From contig CAJNDS010001335.1 in assembly GCA_905221605.1 (NCBI GenBank), positions 376,001 to 440,000 on the forward strand: a stretch of 64,000 bases of DNA. The letters are read 5' to 3'. Shown here one piece after another: positions 1 through 11,274 of the stretch (positions are counted from its first letter, which is position 1; each line of letters opens with the position of its first letter). Source of the DNA: Symbiodinium natans. Taxonomy: Eukaryota > Sar > Dinophyceae > Suessiales > Symbiodiniaceae. The position numbers and the translations under genes are program-made. Below the pieces are notes generated by a model. That model saw nothing but the letters and a program-made list of their open reading frames with translations, searched no databases and was not told the origin of the DNA.

Positions 1-49
1 GAGGAACGGACAAGTAAATTTGCCACGTGCAGCACTACTATTTATCGGC

Positions 50-115
50 CTGATACGTTCCATCTTTTGTTCCATGCTGCTGAGCATCGTAAACGGCAGC
101 AACCTCCACAATGTG
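50..115 (-). CDS. DUF4116-like fragment at window edge
   Basis: IVEVAAVYDAQQHGTKDG is open after GTGGAG. Weak match. Confidence 0.3.
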
Positions 116-707
116 TCCAAACCGCTGTATAGGACGTGATTAGAAGGGCTCCTGCTGAAGAAGCTTGACCAATCAATTTGAGCGAAGTTAGGGGTCAGGG
201 TTTAGGGTTTAGGGTTTAGGGTTTAGGGTTTAGGGTTTAGGGTTTAGGGGTTATAGGGTTTAGGGTCTAGGGTTTAGGGTTAAAGGGTTTAAGGTTTAGG
301 GCCCTTGGAGGTCTTGGCGGTTGAGAGGCTCCGAGTGCAGGACGACGAGGTTGGTACTGACGCACACGCACACATGGGGTGCAAGATATAGCTTCCCAAA
401 ACCCTAGACCCTGACCCTAAACAACAAACGCCGCCAACAAGTCTAGTGAGAGGGTGCGCATGTACAGCTGGTCATGCACCATGTTCCATCTCTGACAACC
501 TCGAACCCTAAACCCCTAACCCTAAACCCTAACCCTAAACCCTAAACCCTAATCCAACACACATCGGCTCAGGGGTGTTGGGGCTTTAGGGTTTCTCGCT
601 TCGGGTCTACAGTTCTTGCTTTGCCAAGGTTTAGGACCTACAGAGTATCAGGCCTGCTAGGCGCCAAACCCAAATTCCGCTCCGCGTTTAGGGTCTAGGG
701 GTTTGGG

Positions 708-806
708 GTTGGGATGTTTCTCCTTATACTAACAGTCCTGAATAGGTTGTAGTACCCCCATTTTTCACTCCCTATTCAGGACTGGTATAAGGGGGAAACA
801 TGCCAA
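708..806. mobile_element. MITE family A
   Basis: Terminal inverted repeats of about 35 bp (GATGTTTCTCCTTATACTAA ... with AGTCCTGAATAGG at the inner end), short unique centre, no ORF. Confidence 0.85.
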
Positions 807-1194
807 GTTTGTTGCTTTAGGGCTTAAGGGCTCGCAGGCGGGGCTATAGAAAGGGGTTGAAGAGGTTAAGGCGCAGGTATACATGGAAAATAGCAAAAGG
901 ATACGAACATATACGTGTAATTATATCATAGGAAGACAAGTACAAATACACACACGTGCATAGATTGGCTTATCTATTTTTGCTTTTTCGGTGTTCATGT
1001 CGTTGCACAAGTCATCTTTTCACGTGTTATTCTAGGTGCTATGGAAGGTTGTTATGCTGAAGGCTTCTTCTCATCCCTTTTTGGCGCGGGTAGGAGCTTT
1101 GCCTTCCCTAAACCCTAAACCCTAAACCCTAAACCCTAAACCCTAAACCCTAAACCCTAAACCCTAAACCCTAAACCCTAAACCCTACATCAGC

Positions 1195-1297
1195 GCCACC
1201 CGCCAGTCGATGGTGGTCCAGGATGTGACCGCGGACACAGCAGCCGCCTTCAGCGCCAGCTGTGGGTCTTCTTGGAGGCGCTTCCTTAGCTGCAAGG
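1195..1297 (-). CDS. DUF4116-like exon
   Basis: LRKRLQEDPQLALKAAAVSA open after TTGCAG. Flanked by CCCTAAA on the low side and TTTAGGG on the high side. Confidence 0.55.
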
Positions 1298-1519
1298 TTT
1301 AGGGGCAGGGTTTAGGGCTTAGGGCTTAGGGTTTAGGGTTTAGGGGTTAGGGTTTAAGGTTTAGGGTTTAAGGTTTAGGGTTTAGGGTTTAGGGTCTAGG
1401 GTTTAGGGTTTAGGGTTTAGGGTTTAGGGGTTTAGGGTGTATAGGGTGTATAGGGTTTACGGTTGAGGTTTAAGTGGAGTTGCAAGGTTTTACGAGTTTC
1501 GGGGTTCGCGGGTTCAGGT

Positions 1520-1636
1520 TGGCTCCTAATACTAACGGTCCTTAATAGGGTTTATACCAGGTGGTTCTGTATTCTTTATACCCCTTCTTAGAATCCCTAT
1601 TAAGGACTGTTAGTATCAGGGGAGACATCCCAACGG
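1520..1636. mobile_element. MITE family A
   Basis: Same TIR (ACTAACGGTCCTTAATAGGG and its inverse near 1590-1630). The core phrase GGTGGTTCTGTATTCTTTAT recurs at 1676. Confidence 0.82.
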
Positions 1637-1794
1637 GCACCCTTTCTTGGCTACTTTAAAGAGAACCTTGAGCGAGGTGGTTCTGTATTCTTTATGCATT
1701 AAGGGCTGTGAAGGAGCTCCATCCCGAGGTTCAGGGTTTAAAAGGGGTTTTAGGCCGGGAGAAGGGTTTAGGGTTTAGGGTTTAGGGTTTAGGG

Positions 1795-1821
1795 AGAGAG
1801 AGAGAGAGAGAGAGAGAGAGC
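1795..1821. repeat. (AG)n microsatellite
   Basis: Thirteen AG units directly after TTTAGGG repeats. Confidence 0.95.
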
Positions 1822-2099
1822 CTGGATGGTTTCTCGTTTCAAGAGGTGGGACTTGGGCCATGGAAGGGGAAGGCTTGGGCAACGAAAAATGGGCAGGGCA
1901 CGTAAAAATTGGAGTCCGATGTAAACCAAGATGAGCCCCCCAGTCAGCCTCCCGTAGGTGGGTGTAAACCCAGAAACACTAAGCCCCAACAACCCAGAAA
2001 CCCACCCTAAACTCCAAACCCCGAAACCTGCACTCTAAATCCTAAACCCTAAACCCTAAACCCTAAACCCTAAACCCTATCAGGCCACACTACAAGCTT

Positions 2100-2185
2100 T
2101 GAGCCACCCTACAGCCCGACCCGAGCATCGAAGCGGACGACAGCGCCCGGGGGTCCCCGCAAGCGGCCTTGCTGGATTGCTGTGC
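2100..2185 (-). CDS. DUF4116-like degenerate fragment
   Basis: Minus reading ACGDPRALSSASML resembles a G-x-A-L-x-x-A-S half-unit, without clear boundaries. Confidence 0.3.
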
Positions 2186-2339
2186 AACCCTAAACCCGAA
2201 GCCCGACACCCTCAACCCTGGCTTTAGGGTTTAGGGTTTAGGGTTTAGGGTTTAGGGTTTAGGGTCTAGGGCTAGTATTCTGACATGATGCTAGTATGAC
2301 GATACTTAGGATGCTATGACACGATGATACTCATAGGTC

Positions 2340-2452
2340 CGGAGTAACATACGAATGCACCAGGGGCGTCCTCCTTTTTTCCCTCTGAGTGGGGTTCAAA
2401 AGGGAACCTGAGAAGCACATGAGGCACCCAGTCTGGGTCCTAGGTCAACAAG
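2340..2452. mobile_element. MITE family D
   Basis: Right end CAGTCTGGGTCCTAGG and the core AAAAGGGAACCTGAGAAG are shared with the other family D copies. Confidence 0.55.
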
Positions 2453-3361
2453 AAACTTAAGTTGCAATCATAGGGTTTAGGGCTATAGCATATAGTGAAC
2501 TGTTTTCAGTGTGAAGAAGGATGTGGTATTCTGATTCCGGGTTGAGCTCAGGGCCCTATAAGTTGTTCGGCTTGCATACTTAAACACCATACCAGAGAAA
2601 TCTAGTTGGTTTCTAGTCCACCACAGAATCATGGCAGGCTCCCAAACTAGGGTTGCGCTTAGATATTCCAAACATGGTATACTTGAACCCAATAAGGGAG
2701 GACATGGAAAATCCCCAGACCCCACCCAGCAAATAGAGTGGAAACCCCCCTGCAAATCGCTGGAAGATGAGACCTTCATGTAAGAGTCTTAACAGCAGCC
2801 CCTATTCCCTGAGCCAAGCCTAAAGACAACACCCCAAACCCCTGGAATTTCCGTAAAAGTGGTCTGAGCCCTTCTTATGTCAAAAGAAGAGGCGAATTCC
2901 TTCAGACACTGAAGGGCCCAACGGCAAGTTCACTTTGTGTGTGGGGGGGGGGGGGTGGTCCGGATTTTGGGTCCGGGAGCGGGGTGGAGCAGTACGCTTT
3001 AGGCCCTAAACCCTAGAAACCTCTAAGCCAGAGCTCTCCAAACCTCCCGGAGCCCCTGTTAAACCCAAAACCCCAGATACCAGCACCCAAACCCTCCACC
3101 CTATGAACCCTAGACACAGATGCCCGACCCTCAACCCGAAACTCTATTGCTGGACCCAAGAGCAACCTAGGAAGAAAGCAGGCGCACTTTGTCGTTTAAA
3201 GGCTATTAAGGTAGATAAGGACTATATAAGGTATATATATATATATATGTATAGATACAGGTCTTATAGAAACAAAGATTAAGGATCCCTTCTAGGGGCC
3301 TCCTTTTACCCCTTAAGGCTGATAAGGGGAACCCTACAGATGGGCGAGGGGCCTTTTCAGC

Positions 3362-3439
3362 GAGCTCGCGGTTGTCGCGAAGCCGCATCGATGCGAATGT
3401 GAAGGCAAGGCCATCGTGGGATACAGCGGCCTTGACCAC
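3362..3439 (-). CDS. DUF4116 exon, complete unit
   Basis: Twenty-six codons, VVKAAVSHDGLAFTFASM then RLRDNREL. Acceptor TCTGCCAG, GC donor (GCTGAA). Confidence 0.83.
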
Positions 3440-3477
3440 CTGGCAGAGGGTGTATAAATAGGCTTGGAGTTTAGGGC

Positions 3478-3613
3478 AGGGTTTAGGGTTTAGGGTTTAG
3501 GGTTTAGGGTTTAGGGTTTAGGGTTTAGGGTTTAGGGTTTAGGGTTTAGGGTTTGGGGTTTAGGGTTTAGGGTTTAGGGTTTAGGGTTTAGGGTTTAGGG
3601 TTTAGGGTTTAGG
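3478..3613 (+). repeat. TTTAGGG array
   Basis: About 19 units with one TTTGGGG variant. Confidence 0.96.
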
Positions 3614-4341
3614 GTCCGAAGACCAAGGCCTTGAACCTTTCCTAGGGTTGAAAAGGGCTTTAAAGACTTTGTGGCCTGCGTACTCCTTTTCCCACAGAAT
3701 TTGTATGTATATTTAGGGTTTAGGGTTTAGGGTTTAGGGTGTAGGGTTTAGGGTTTAGGGCTTAGGGTTCAGGGTTCAGGGTTTATAAGGATAAGGTTTA
3801 TCGCCACATTGGCCACATGAGCAGCCGCAAAAAATCTTATGTAAATGCTAATTAAAAATCATGGGGTATCGCTTTTTTTGGGGGGTACCGTGAAAACTCT
3901 TGAATTCCTAAACCCGTTCCTTTCTTCAGGACCTATAAACTAAATCCATATCCTAAACCTCGAACCCTCAACCTGGGCCAGGGCCTTTGCCCAGCTCTTC
4001 GGGTGGCCAAATGGGTATCGTAGGGTTATCGCTTTGAGTATCGCTCTGGAATAACACCCAGCCCCACATTGTTGCAGAACGACTTCTAGATTCAAGATTC
4101 AGGGTATCGCTTTTGGGGGGGGCCTATCGCTTTCCGAGGTTTCAGGCATGACATAAGGTTTTTATCTCCGCCACAAGAGACCTCCTGCAACGTAATAAAA
4201 GCGGTCGCTCACATAGTTTTACTAAAGGAACAGGAGTGTGAATGATATGGTGCTGATGCGAAGCTGCATGGGGCAGATATAGGGACTGGGCTTATCAGGA
4301 TCATGTAGCTTCCAAGCGTTCACGCTTTCACGGCGTGCCTC

Positions 4342-4416
4342 CTGATCGTCGCGCAGACGCTCGGAAGCATGTTGTAACGATCGCCCGTCGCGGGCCACCG
4401 CCAGTAGGACGACTTC
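4342..4416 (-). CDS. DUF4116 exon, complete unit
   Basis: Exactly 25 codons, EVVLLAVARDGRSLQHASER then LRDDQ. Acceptor CTCAACAG, GA donor (GAGGCA). Closest to the consensus in the window. Confidence 0.87.
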
Positions 4417-4790
4417 CTGTTGAGGTCTCTGGGCTGGAAGCTTTAACCTACAAAAACCGAACCCTACCCTAACGGTGTAGCATTTTACGACCCCAACCCA
4501 AACCAAATCCCAAACCCCAAACCCTAAACCCAAACGAACCCCTAAATCCTGAAACCCTAAACCCTAATCCCTAAACCCCAAACCTCAACCAGACCGAAAC
4601 CCCCCGTTGAGCTTTAGGATCACCCAAGATAGGGGCGCCACCTCTCAGGTACAGCCCTAAACCCTAAACCCGAAACCCTAAACCCTAAGCCCCAAACCTG
4701 TTTCCAGGAAGAACCCCCCCCAAAAAAGTACCCCCAAGCCCTGTCGGGTCGGTTGCAGAAGCAGGTCCAAGGGCTGCAGGGGTGGCTCAG

Positions 4791-4881
4791 GGTTTAGGGT
4801 TTAGGGTTTAGGGTTTAGGGTTTAGGGTTTAGGGTTTAGGGTTTAGGGTTTAGGGTTTAGGGTTTAGGGTTTAGGGTTTAG
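4791..4881 (+). repeat. TTTAGGG array fused to DUF4116 exon donor
   Basis: Thirteen units whose last bases form the intron start of the exon ending at 4884. Confidence 0.95.
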
Positions 4882-4883
4882 TC

Positions 4884-4974
4884 CTTGTCGTCACGAAAGG
4901 TGGCGTTGAGCAGCTCCAGCATGCCAGTGCCCCGGCCCACAGCCCTGAGGATGAAGCCGCGGTCGTTCTGCAAC
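4884..4974 (-). CDS. DUF4116 exon, complete unit
   Basis: LQNDRGFILRAVGRGTGMLE then LLNATFRDDK; 91 nt, acceptor GGCAAG, and a GA donor whose GACTAAACCC runs straight into a CCCTAAA array (sense strand). Example of a splice site fused to telomeric repeat. Confidence 0.82.
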
Positions 4975-5615
4975 CTTGCCGGTTGGAGGGTTTAGGGCAG
5001 TTTAGGGTTTAGGGTTTAGGGTTTAGGGTTTAGGGTTTAGGGTTTAGGGCTACTTTTGGTCTGTGTGATTTTTGGTCAGGTCTCGAGTTATGATAGCAGC
5101 GAAACCTAGACCCTAGAGCCTAAAATCCGAATTCTGCACTCTAAACCCTTATCCCAAACACTACTTCATAGACCTTTGGTGTCTTGGGGAAGTCAAGATG
5201 GGCTTGTAGGATGGCTTCAAGGGCTTCGAGGGGGGTTTTTTGTACAAGTACAAATTAGAGAGGCCCGGAGTAGGATTTTAAGCATGCTCACTTACCTCTC
5301 CAAGGTTTCCTGAGGTGGTATGCTTTGACGGTTACTCTAGTTTGGGTTCAAGGTTTGGCGTTTAGGGTTCAGGGTTTAGCGCTCAAGACCTAATTTCGTG
5401 CAAGCCCCGGGGACCGGATTGGCCTGAGAGCCCTACAACACCCCAGGCCCTCAAAGCCTGAAGCCCAAAACCCTTCAAACTCTTCTAACTCGTAAACCCT
5501 AAACCCTTTCTAAGCCCGAAGTCCCTTCATTTGCCCCCGGACTTCACCGCCTCTCTGTGGCCCACGTCAAAGCCTTCCGCGCACCTTCAGGGATTCGAGC
5601 TTAGGGTCTGGTAGG

Positions 5616-5825
5616 GTTTAGGGTTTAGGGTTTAGGGTTTAGGGTTTAGGGTTTAGGGTTTAGGGTTTAGGGTTTAGGGTTTAGGGTTTAGGGTTTAGGG
5701 TTTAGGGTTTAGGGTTTAGGGTTTAGGTTAGGGTTTAGGGTTTAGGGTTTAGGGTTTAGGGTTTAGGGTTTAGGGTTTAGGGTTTAGGGTTTAGGGTTTA
5801 GGGTTTAGGGTTTAGGGTTTAGCGT
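5616..5825 (+). repeat. TTTAGGG array, longest in window
   Basis: About 29 tandem units with one six-base unit (TTTAGG) near 5730, otherwise nearly perfect. Confidence 0.97.
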
Positions 5826-6370
5826 TCAGGGTTCAAGGTTTAGGGTGTAGGGTATAGCTGGCTTCTCTCGCCATAGTGGAGGATACTTGGCAGTGGGCAG
5901 CTTAGCTACAAGTGACGTTCCAAGTGCTCCAAGGAAGGTTGCAACTAGTCTGGGGTCTCGGGCTTAGAGCCAAAGCCTTCCGCCCCAGACGAGACATAGA
6001 ACTACCCAACCCTGAACCCTGAACCCTGAACCCTGAACCCTGAACCCTGAACCCTAAACCCTAAACCCGAAACCATGAGCTTCAAAGCAGGAAAGCAGGA
6101 ATGTATATAGAGCTCAGGGTTTGAAACTTGGCGTTCGACTTGGAGACCCCTCAGGCTCATAGAAAAAACCCACGGTTTTAAAGGGTTTGTAGGGCTTTGG
6201 GGTTTAGGGTTTAGGCGTTTATCTGGTTTCTAGGGTGTATTGGGGTTACAGGGCTTATGGGATTTTAGGACCTATCGGAGATATAGGGTTCGTAGGGTTC
6301 ATAGGAGTTGGGGTTTGGAGTCTGACGTGGTGGTTGCAGGGTTCATTCAGGGGCTTCAGTGCACCACCGC

Positions 6371-6442
6371 CTTGGGAAATGACCGCAAGAACCACCGCGT
6401 CGTCATCCCGCAAGGACTCCCCCAGATGCTCGTACGCAGAGC
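6371..6442 (-). CDS. DUF4116 exon, complete unit
   Basis: YEHLGESLRDDDAVVLAVIS then Q; 72 nt, acceptor ACGGAG, GC donor (GCGGTG). Confidence 0.82.
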
Positions 6443-6597
6443 CTCCGTTGCTAGGGCTTTTTTAGGGTTTAGGGTTTAGGGTTTAAGGTTTAGGGTTTAG
6501 GGTTTAGGGTTTTGGGTTTGAGGACCCTAGAACCCTAAACCCCTCAGTACAGGGCAACGCCGCTAAGGCAGTCCTCATGTTCCGCTCGCTTATCCTA

Positions 6598-6864
6598 CTT
6601 GGAGGTTCATGCATACTTTACCCTAACCCCTAAACCCTAAACCCTAAACCCTAAACCCTAAACCCTAAACCCTAAACCCTAAACCCTAAACCTAAACCCT
6701 AAACCCTAAACCCTAGACCCTAGACCCTAAACCCTAAACCCTAAACCCTAAACCCTAAACCCTAATTATAACTGTACTTGTAAGCCCTCCCCAAGTCCTC
6801 TAAGTAGGTAATACACACACTTAATATATTCAGACTATATGTTATGTATCCATGAACCTCCAAG
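6598..6864. mobile_element. MITE family B split by telomere array
   Basis: CTTGGAGGTTCATG at the left and its complement CATGAACCTCCAAG at the right. A CCCTAAA array of about 140 bp breaks the left arm between CATACTT and ATTATAACTGTACTT. Confidence 0.85.
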
Positions 6865-7220
6865 TAGGGCACCACAGGAATGTGTTCAGGAGATCGGGTT
6901 CAGGGTGCCCGGCACACTCCGCACCCCGAAACTCTGAACTTGCAAGGCGCTGGAGGAGGGTCTAAGGGTTTAGGGTTTAGGGTTTAGGGTTTAGGGTTTA
7001 GGGAACACCAAACAAACCACCACCCGAATTCCCCAAAAAACCCTCAGACATTTTATGGCCCTCAAGCTCGCATTGAAACTCGCCAAGCCTAAGCCCTGTC
7101 TGCACGGAAGTAACCCAGTAACCCGAACTTCAACCCTAAATGCGTACAACATCCGAATCCCCTCACACCTGAAAGCCCTTTGAACTCTCTGGCTGGGCGG
7201 GTGCCCACCAAGTCGCCCTC

Positions 7221-7292
7221 CTGAGAAACGGCGGCCAGTGCAATCGGCGCATCCTCGCGCAGCCGGGCGAGATGTTGTACGAGAAGTCCGTC
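7221..7292 (-). CDS. DUF4116 exon, complete unit
   Basis: Twenty-four codons, DGLLVQHLARLREDAPIALA then AVSQ. Acceptor CTGCCAG, GA donor (GAGGGC). Confidence 0.83.
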
Positions 7293-7392
7293 CTGGCAGG
7301 AAAAAATCCTAAGCCCTAAAGCCCTAAAGTCCTAAAGCCCCACAGCTCTAAAGCCCTAAAGCACTACAGCTCTAAAGCCCTAAACCCAGCAC

Positions 7393-7475
7393 CCCCAACT
7401 ACCCCTTAACCATAATAGTAGGGTCTAAAAACCCCGTTCACGAAAGGGTGGTTTGGGGGGTGCAGGTAAACCCTG
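7393..7475. mobile_element. MITE family F
   Basis: CAACTACCCCTTAACCATAA and the inverse-like GGTTTGGGGGGTGCAGG. Related copies at 12736 and 35775. Confidence 0.55.
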
Positions 7476-7605
7476 AACCGCTACGCCCGTGAACCCTGAA
7501 CCCTCAGGAGCGAAAGGCGATGGCGGATATCTGGAGCAGGGTTTAGGGGTTAGGGTTTAGGGTTTAGGGTTTAGGGGTTAGGATTTAGGGTTTAGGGTTA
7601 ACTTG

Positions 7606-7690
7606 GCTGCACTCAGGAGGGTAGCAAAAAACTAAACTTTTAGCTGCCATAATAAGAAACCCAATCAACTTACAGTAAAGTACCACAGAG
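7606..7690. mobile_element. Dispersed repeat J, copy 1
   Basis: CAGGAGGGTAGCAAAAAACT and CAAACTTTTAGCTGCC-type core shared with 55437. Confidence 0.75.
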
Positions 7691-8219
7691 TTAAGTGGGG
7701 CGCAAGGCTACTGAGGAAGTTTTAGGTTCAGGCTTGTAGTGTTGATTAGGGCTTCCTAGGGTTTACAGGGCTTATGGGGCTTCTGGGGTTTGCAGGGATC
7801 TATGGGGTTTCTGCGGTCTATACGAGGTTCTGGGTCGGGCTTATCGGTTTTGGAGGCTTTTTAGGGTCGAGGGTCTTCTTGGATACCTTTCGGGGCTTGC
7901 CAAGGAATCAACAGGGTGTGTTGTCTGTTTTGTGGGGCTTCAAAAGGGCTCGCAAAACCTACAAAATTGATTGAGGACTGAGGTTTAGGGTTTCCGCTAA
8001 ACCCTACTGAACTAGTAGCACAAAACTAGTCTAGGCTTTCGATGCCGAGCACTGTGGCTGTAAGGTTTAGGTTTAGGGTGTATATACAGCTCGCCACCAC
8101 TAAGCCCTAAACCCTAAACCCGAATCCCTAATCCCTAAACCCTAAACCCGAAACCCTAAACCCGAACCCTCTAAACCGAAACCCAAACCCCCCCACCCAC
8201 CCCCCCCCCCTCGGAAGTC

Positions 8220-8263
8220 CTGGGACACGGCCGCCCTCGCGATGTCCTCGTCGTCGCGCAATC
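8220..8263 (-). CDS. DUF4116 exon
   Basis: LRDDEDIARAAVSQ in 44 nt; acceptor AATAAG, GA donor (GACTTC). Confidence 0.78.
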
Positions 8264-8573
8264 CTTATTTTGCTCTCCAACACCAAGCAAGGGTTCAACA
8301 ACCCGGTTTACGGTTTCTTAGTTGTCCAGTAACCGGGGGGAATTAAAGGTTAACCTTTGGGGTTACAAGGGGATCCTACTGCCCCCCAAAAAGGCTAAAG
8401 GCTACCTACTCTACTACTAGGGTTTGTAGGGTCTTATTCCTAGAATAACAGCCACAAACCCCCGAAGCCCCCCAAAACAGAAGTTCAGCTATTGATTTCG
8501 AACATCCCCGCCCCCCCCCCCCCCCCCGTCCCCCTAAGTCTAAATACTGGCCGTCCAGGAACCATTTCTTGGA

Positions 8574-8757
8574 TTCACTACTGTCTGCTTAAGAACCCCA
8601 AAAGAAAAATAGTAATACCTATACTAACCTTAGTAAGGAAGAACATCTTCGTTTTTGTTTGCGTAAGAACCCCAAAAGAATGAAACACAAATAAATCTAG
8701 ATTAGCCTTAATAAGATCTTTGTTTTTCTGGGTTCTTAAGCAATTAGTAGTACAGTG
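8574..8757. mobile_element. MITE family E
   Basis: TGCTTAAGAACCCCAAAAG to CTGGGTTCTTAAGCAATTAG with an internal second copy of the left end (8660), so possibly two tandem elements. Confidence 0.82.
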
Positions 8758-9269
8758 TTGGGATATCAAGGGGAGGATTCTATGGGGGTTCTAGGGCTCC
8801 GTCAACCCGAAACCCTAACCCCGAAACTCCAAACCCAAAACCCTAAACTCTAAACTAGGGCTTGGGGAACATGTAGGAGATCCCTGGCCAGGCCAGATGA
8901 GGACGGAAGACATGGCTGAGTTGAAATCTCAGAGCCCCCACACCAACGCTGAGCCTCCGGACTTGGCCAAGTAAGACCAGGGTTTAGGGTTTTAGGGTTG
9001 AGGGTTAGGGTTTAGGGTTTAGCCCTAGAAGACAAGCAACACCTTAGGAGCTGAATACCCTAGCCCAAAAAAGGGTGACCTTCTTATGTATGGTAGGATT
9101 CTATAGAACCAAAAAGGGTTGCAGGTTACCTACCCAGCCCCGAAGCCACAAAAGCACGTAAGGTCGGGCTGTTAGATGGATCAACCCTGCCACAGAAGGA
9201 ACGAAGCCCTTCACCAAATACAAGTGCAAACGTTTTGCGGCGTAAGAAGCGTTCGGTGGCCATTTCCAC

Positions 9270-9381
9270 CTTGGTAGCCCAGTAACCATACTAAAAAAGG
9301 GCACCCTTTTTTTGGGTTACTAACCTTTATAAGGGAACCCTGAACCAAAAAAAAGGAAAAGGGTGCCACGGGGCTACCAAG
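9270..9381. mobile_element. MITE family C
   Basis: CTTGGTAGCCCAGTAACCAT to GGGGCTACCAAG, with internal AAGGGCACCCTTTTTT and its inverse. Confidence 0.87.
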
Positions 9382-9394
9382 CCACAGAGGAGGC

Positions 9395-9453
9395 CTGCGA
9401 AGAGATTGCTTGCAGCATCACGTCCTTGTCATCCAAAAAGTCTTCTTCCAGCT
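9395..9453 (-). CDS. DUF4116 exon
   Basis: LEEDFLDDKDVMLQAISSQ in 59 nt; acceptor TCTCAG, GC donor (GCCTCC). A family C MITE lies directly 3' (9270-9381). Confidence 0.8.
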
Positions 9454-9767
9454 CTGAGACCTATAGGTGCTTGACAATCAGTTTCAATAGGGACTCAAGG
9501 AGGGACCCTTTATAAGGGACCTTAAGGGGTTCTTCAGTGCTTATTTAGGGGCTTCTTAGATGCACAGGGACTCTATAAAGCAGTTATATATGTGTATATA
9601 TATATATATATGGATGCCCCTTAACAGTTACAGTGGCTTAGGCTAAGGAGGGTTTTGCATTTAGGGTTTAGGGTCTGACTTCTGAGGGCTTTCGACCAGA
9701 GAAGGCGAAGCAGTTGCATCAGCGAGGTGGCAAAGGGTTGTTTAGAGCTTCGGGTGTAGGATATCGG

Positions 9768-9830
9768 TTGGGATGTTCCTCCTTTTACTAACAGTCCTGA
9801 ATAGGGATTGTAATAGGGCCGGCGGGGGTC
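9768..9830. mobile_element. MITE family A, left half only
   Basis: TTGGGATGTTCCTCC and ACTAACAGTCCTGAATAGGG are present; the right TIR is absent. Confidence 0.7.
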
Positions 9831-10134
9831 CTATAATACCCTAAACCCTAAAAACCGGCCAGCTTCTTCTTTTTGTTTTCCCATTTTGTTAGGCTCTACT
9901 CAGGGTAGCTAGGGCCGGGCTGGGTGGGATGAGGCTCTTCAACAGAAAACACCCTCGCCCTCACCTTAAATCAGCACCCCCGTAGGCGAAAACAAAACGA
10001 TTCGTTTAGGCGTTTCTAGTAAGAGAAGGTTTAGGGTTTAGGGTTTGGGGTTTGGGGTTTAGGGCTTCTCTAAACCCTAAACCCTAAACCCCTAAACCCC
10101 TAAACCCCTAAACCCCTAAACCCCTGAAGCTGTC

Positions 10135-10220
10135 GCCGCCAGGGCACGATCCTGGGCGCCCTGGCCACGGCCTCCAACACGAAGCCCTTGTCGCGCTGCA
10201 AGCGCTCCGAGACTTGGCAT
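10135..10220 (-). CDS. DUF4116 exon
   Basis: VSERLQRDKGFVLEAVARAP is open through a full L-x-x-D to A-V segment. The acceptor is CCAAG or TTGCAG. Confidence 0.68.
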
Positions 10221-11274
10221 AGGAGCCCTTTCCTGGGTGTAGGGTTTAGGGTTTAGGGTTTAGGGTTTAGGGTTTAGGGATTAGGGTGTCTAGGGTCTTG
10301 GTTTAGGGGGTCTTAAAGGGGTAGAAGGTGTTGAAGGTTTAGGGTACAGGGTTAGGGTTTAGGGTTCGCGGGCTTAAAGGGGATTAATTTAAGGGATTAA
10401 ACTAACTGGTTTTAAGGTTTAGGGTTTAAAGGGTCTTAAAGGGCTAAAGGGTGTCAAGGGTTTACATGGTTTAAAAAGTTTCAAGGGCTTCGGGTGCGGG
10501 GTTCAGGGTGCCCTGTGTCCGGGCTCTCCCAGAAACAAGAAGCCCAAGCTTTGTTGGCCTTTTCTGGGCGCTTGACGAAGGAAAAGCGGACCAAAGCAAA
10601 ACATCGCGTGACAGGGCATCCACGGGGCGTTCCTGCCAACATTGCGTCCTTACCCCACCCTAAACCCTAAACCCTAAACCCTGAACCCTGAACCCTGAAC
10701 CCTGAACCCTAAACCGAAATTGAGGGAAGAAGGAACTTGCGTCAGAAGCTTAAGCTGTAATTGACATCAGCTCCTTGGTGCAAACCTTACTTGCACCCCC
10801 AAACTACCCTCTAATAAAGTGGGCTGAGATCTTATTTTTAGGGTTTAGGGTTTAGGGTTTAGGGTTTAGGGTTTAAGGTTTAGGGTTTAGGGTTTAGGGT
10901 TTAGGGTGTGCTACGTTCTGCGTTGCTCGCTAGGCTCCGGGGCCTCACCTTATTTTTTTTACAACCGGCCCCTCTGCCCGGGTCGCTCGCAGCATCGCGT
11001 GGCGGTAAGCCCACCCCAAGCCACCCGGCATATCTATTTTAGGGTTTAGTTCCTAAAGTCTCGTTTTTGCTTTTTCCAGCGGGGGCATGCTGTGTCCCTG
11101 CGCACGCTGTTTCTGCACCATCCCGATCTGAGCCTCGCGGGGGCAGGGCTGCAAAGAGGTGAAGTTGTGGAAAACGCTGCCCCTAGGCTGCGAAAGGTCG
11201 GGGGATAGCCCTTCATCATCAAAGTCGGCATCCCTCATCTGCCTTCACGGAAGGCGTCTGGCATGTGTCTCACA

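Noticed and set aside
1109-1188. CRISPR-like regular array
   Set aside because: Units are contiguous heptamers without spacers.
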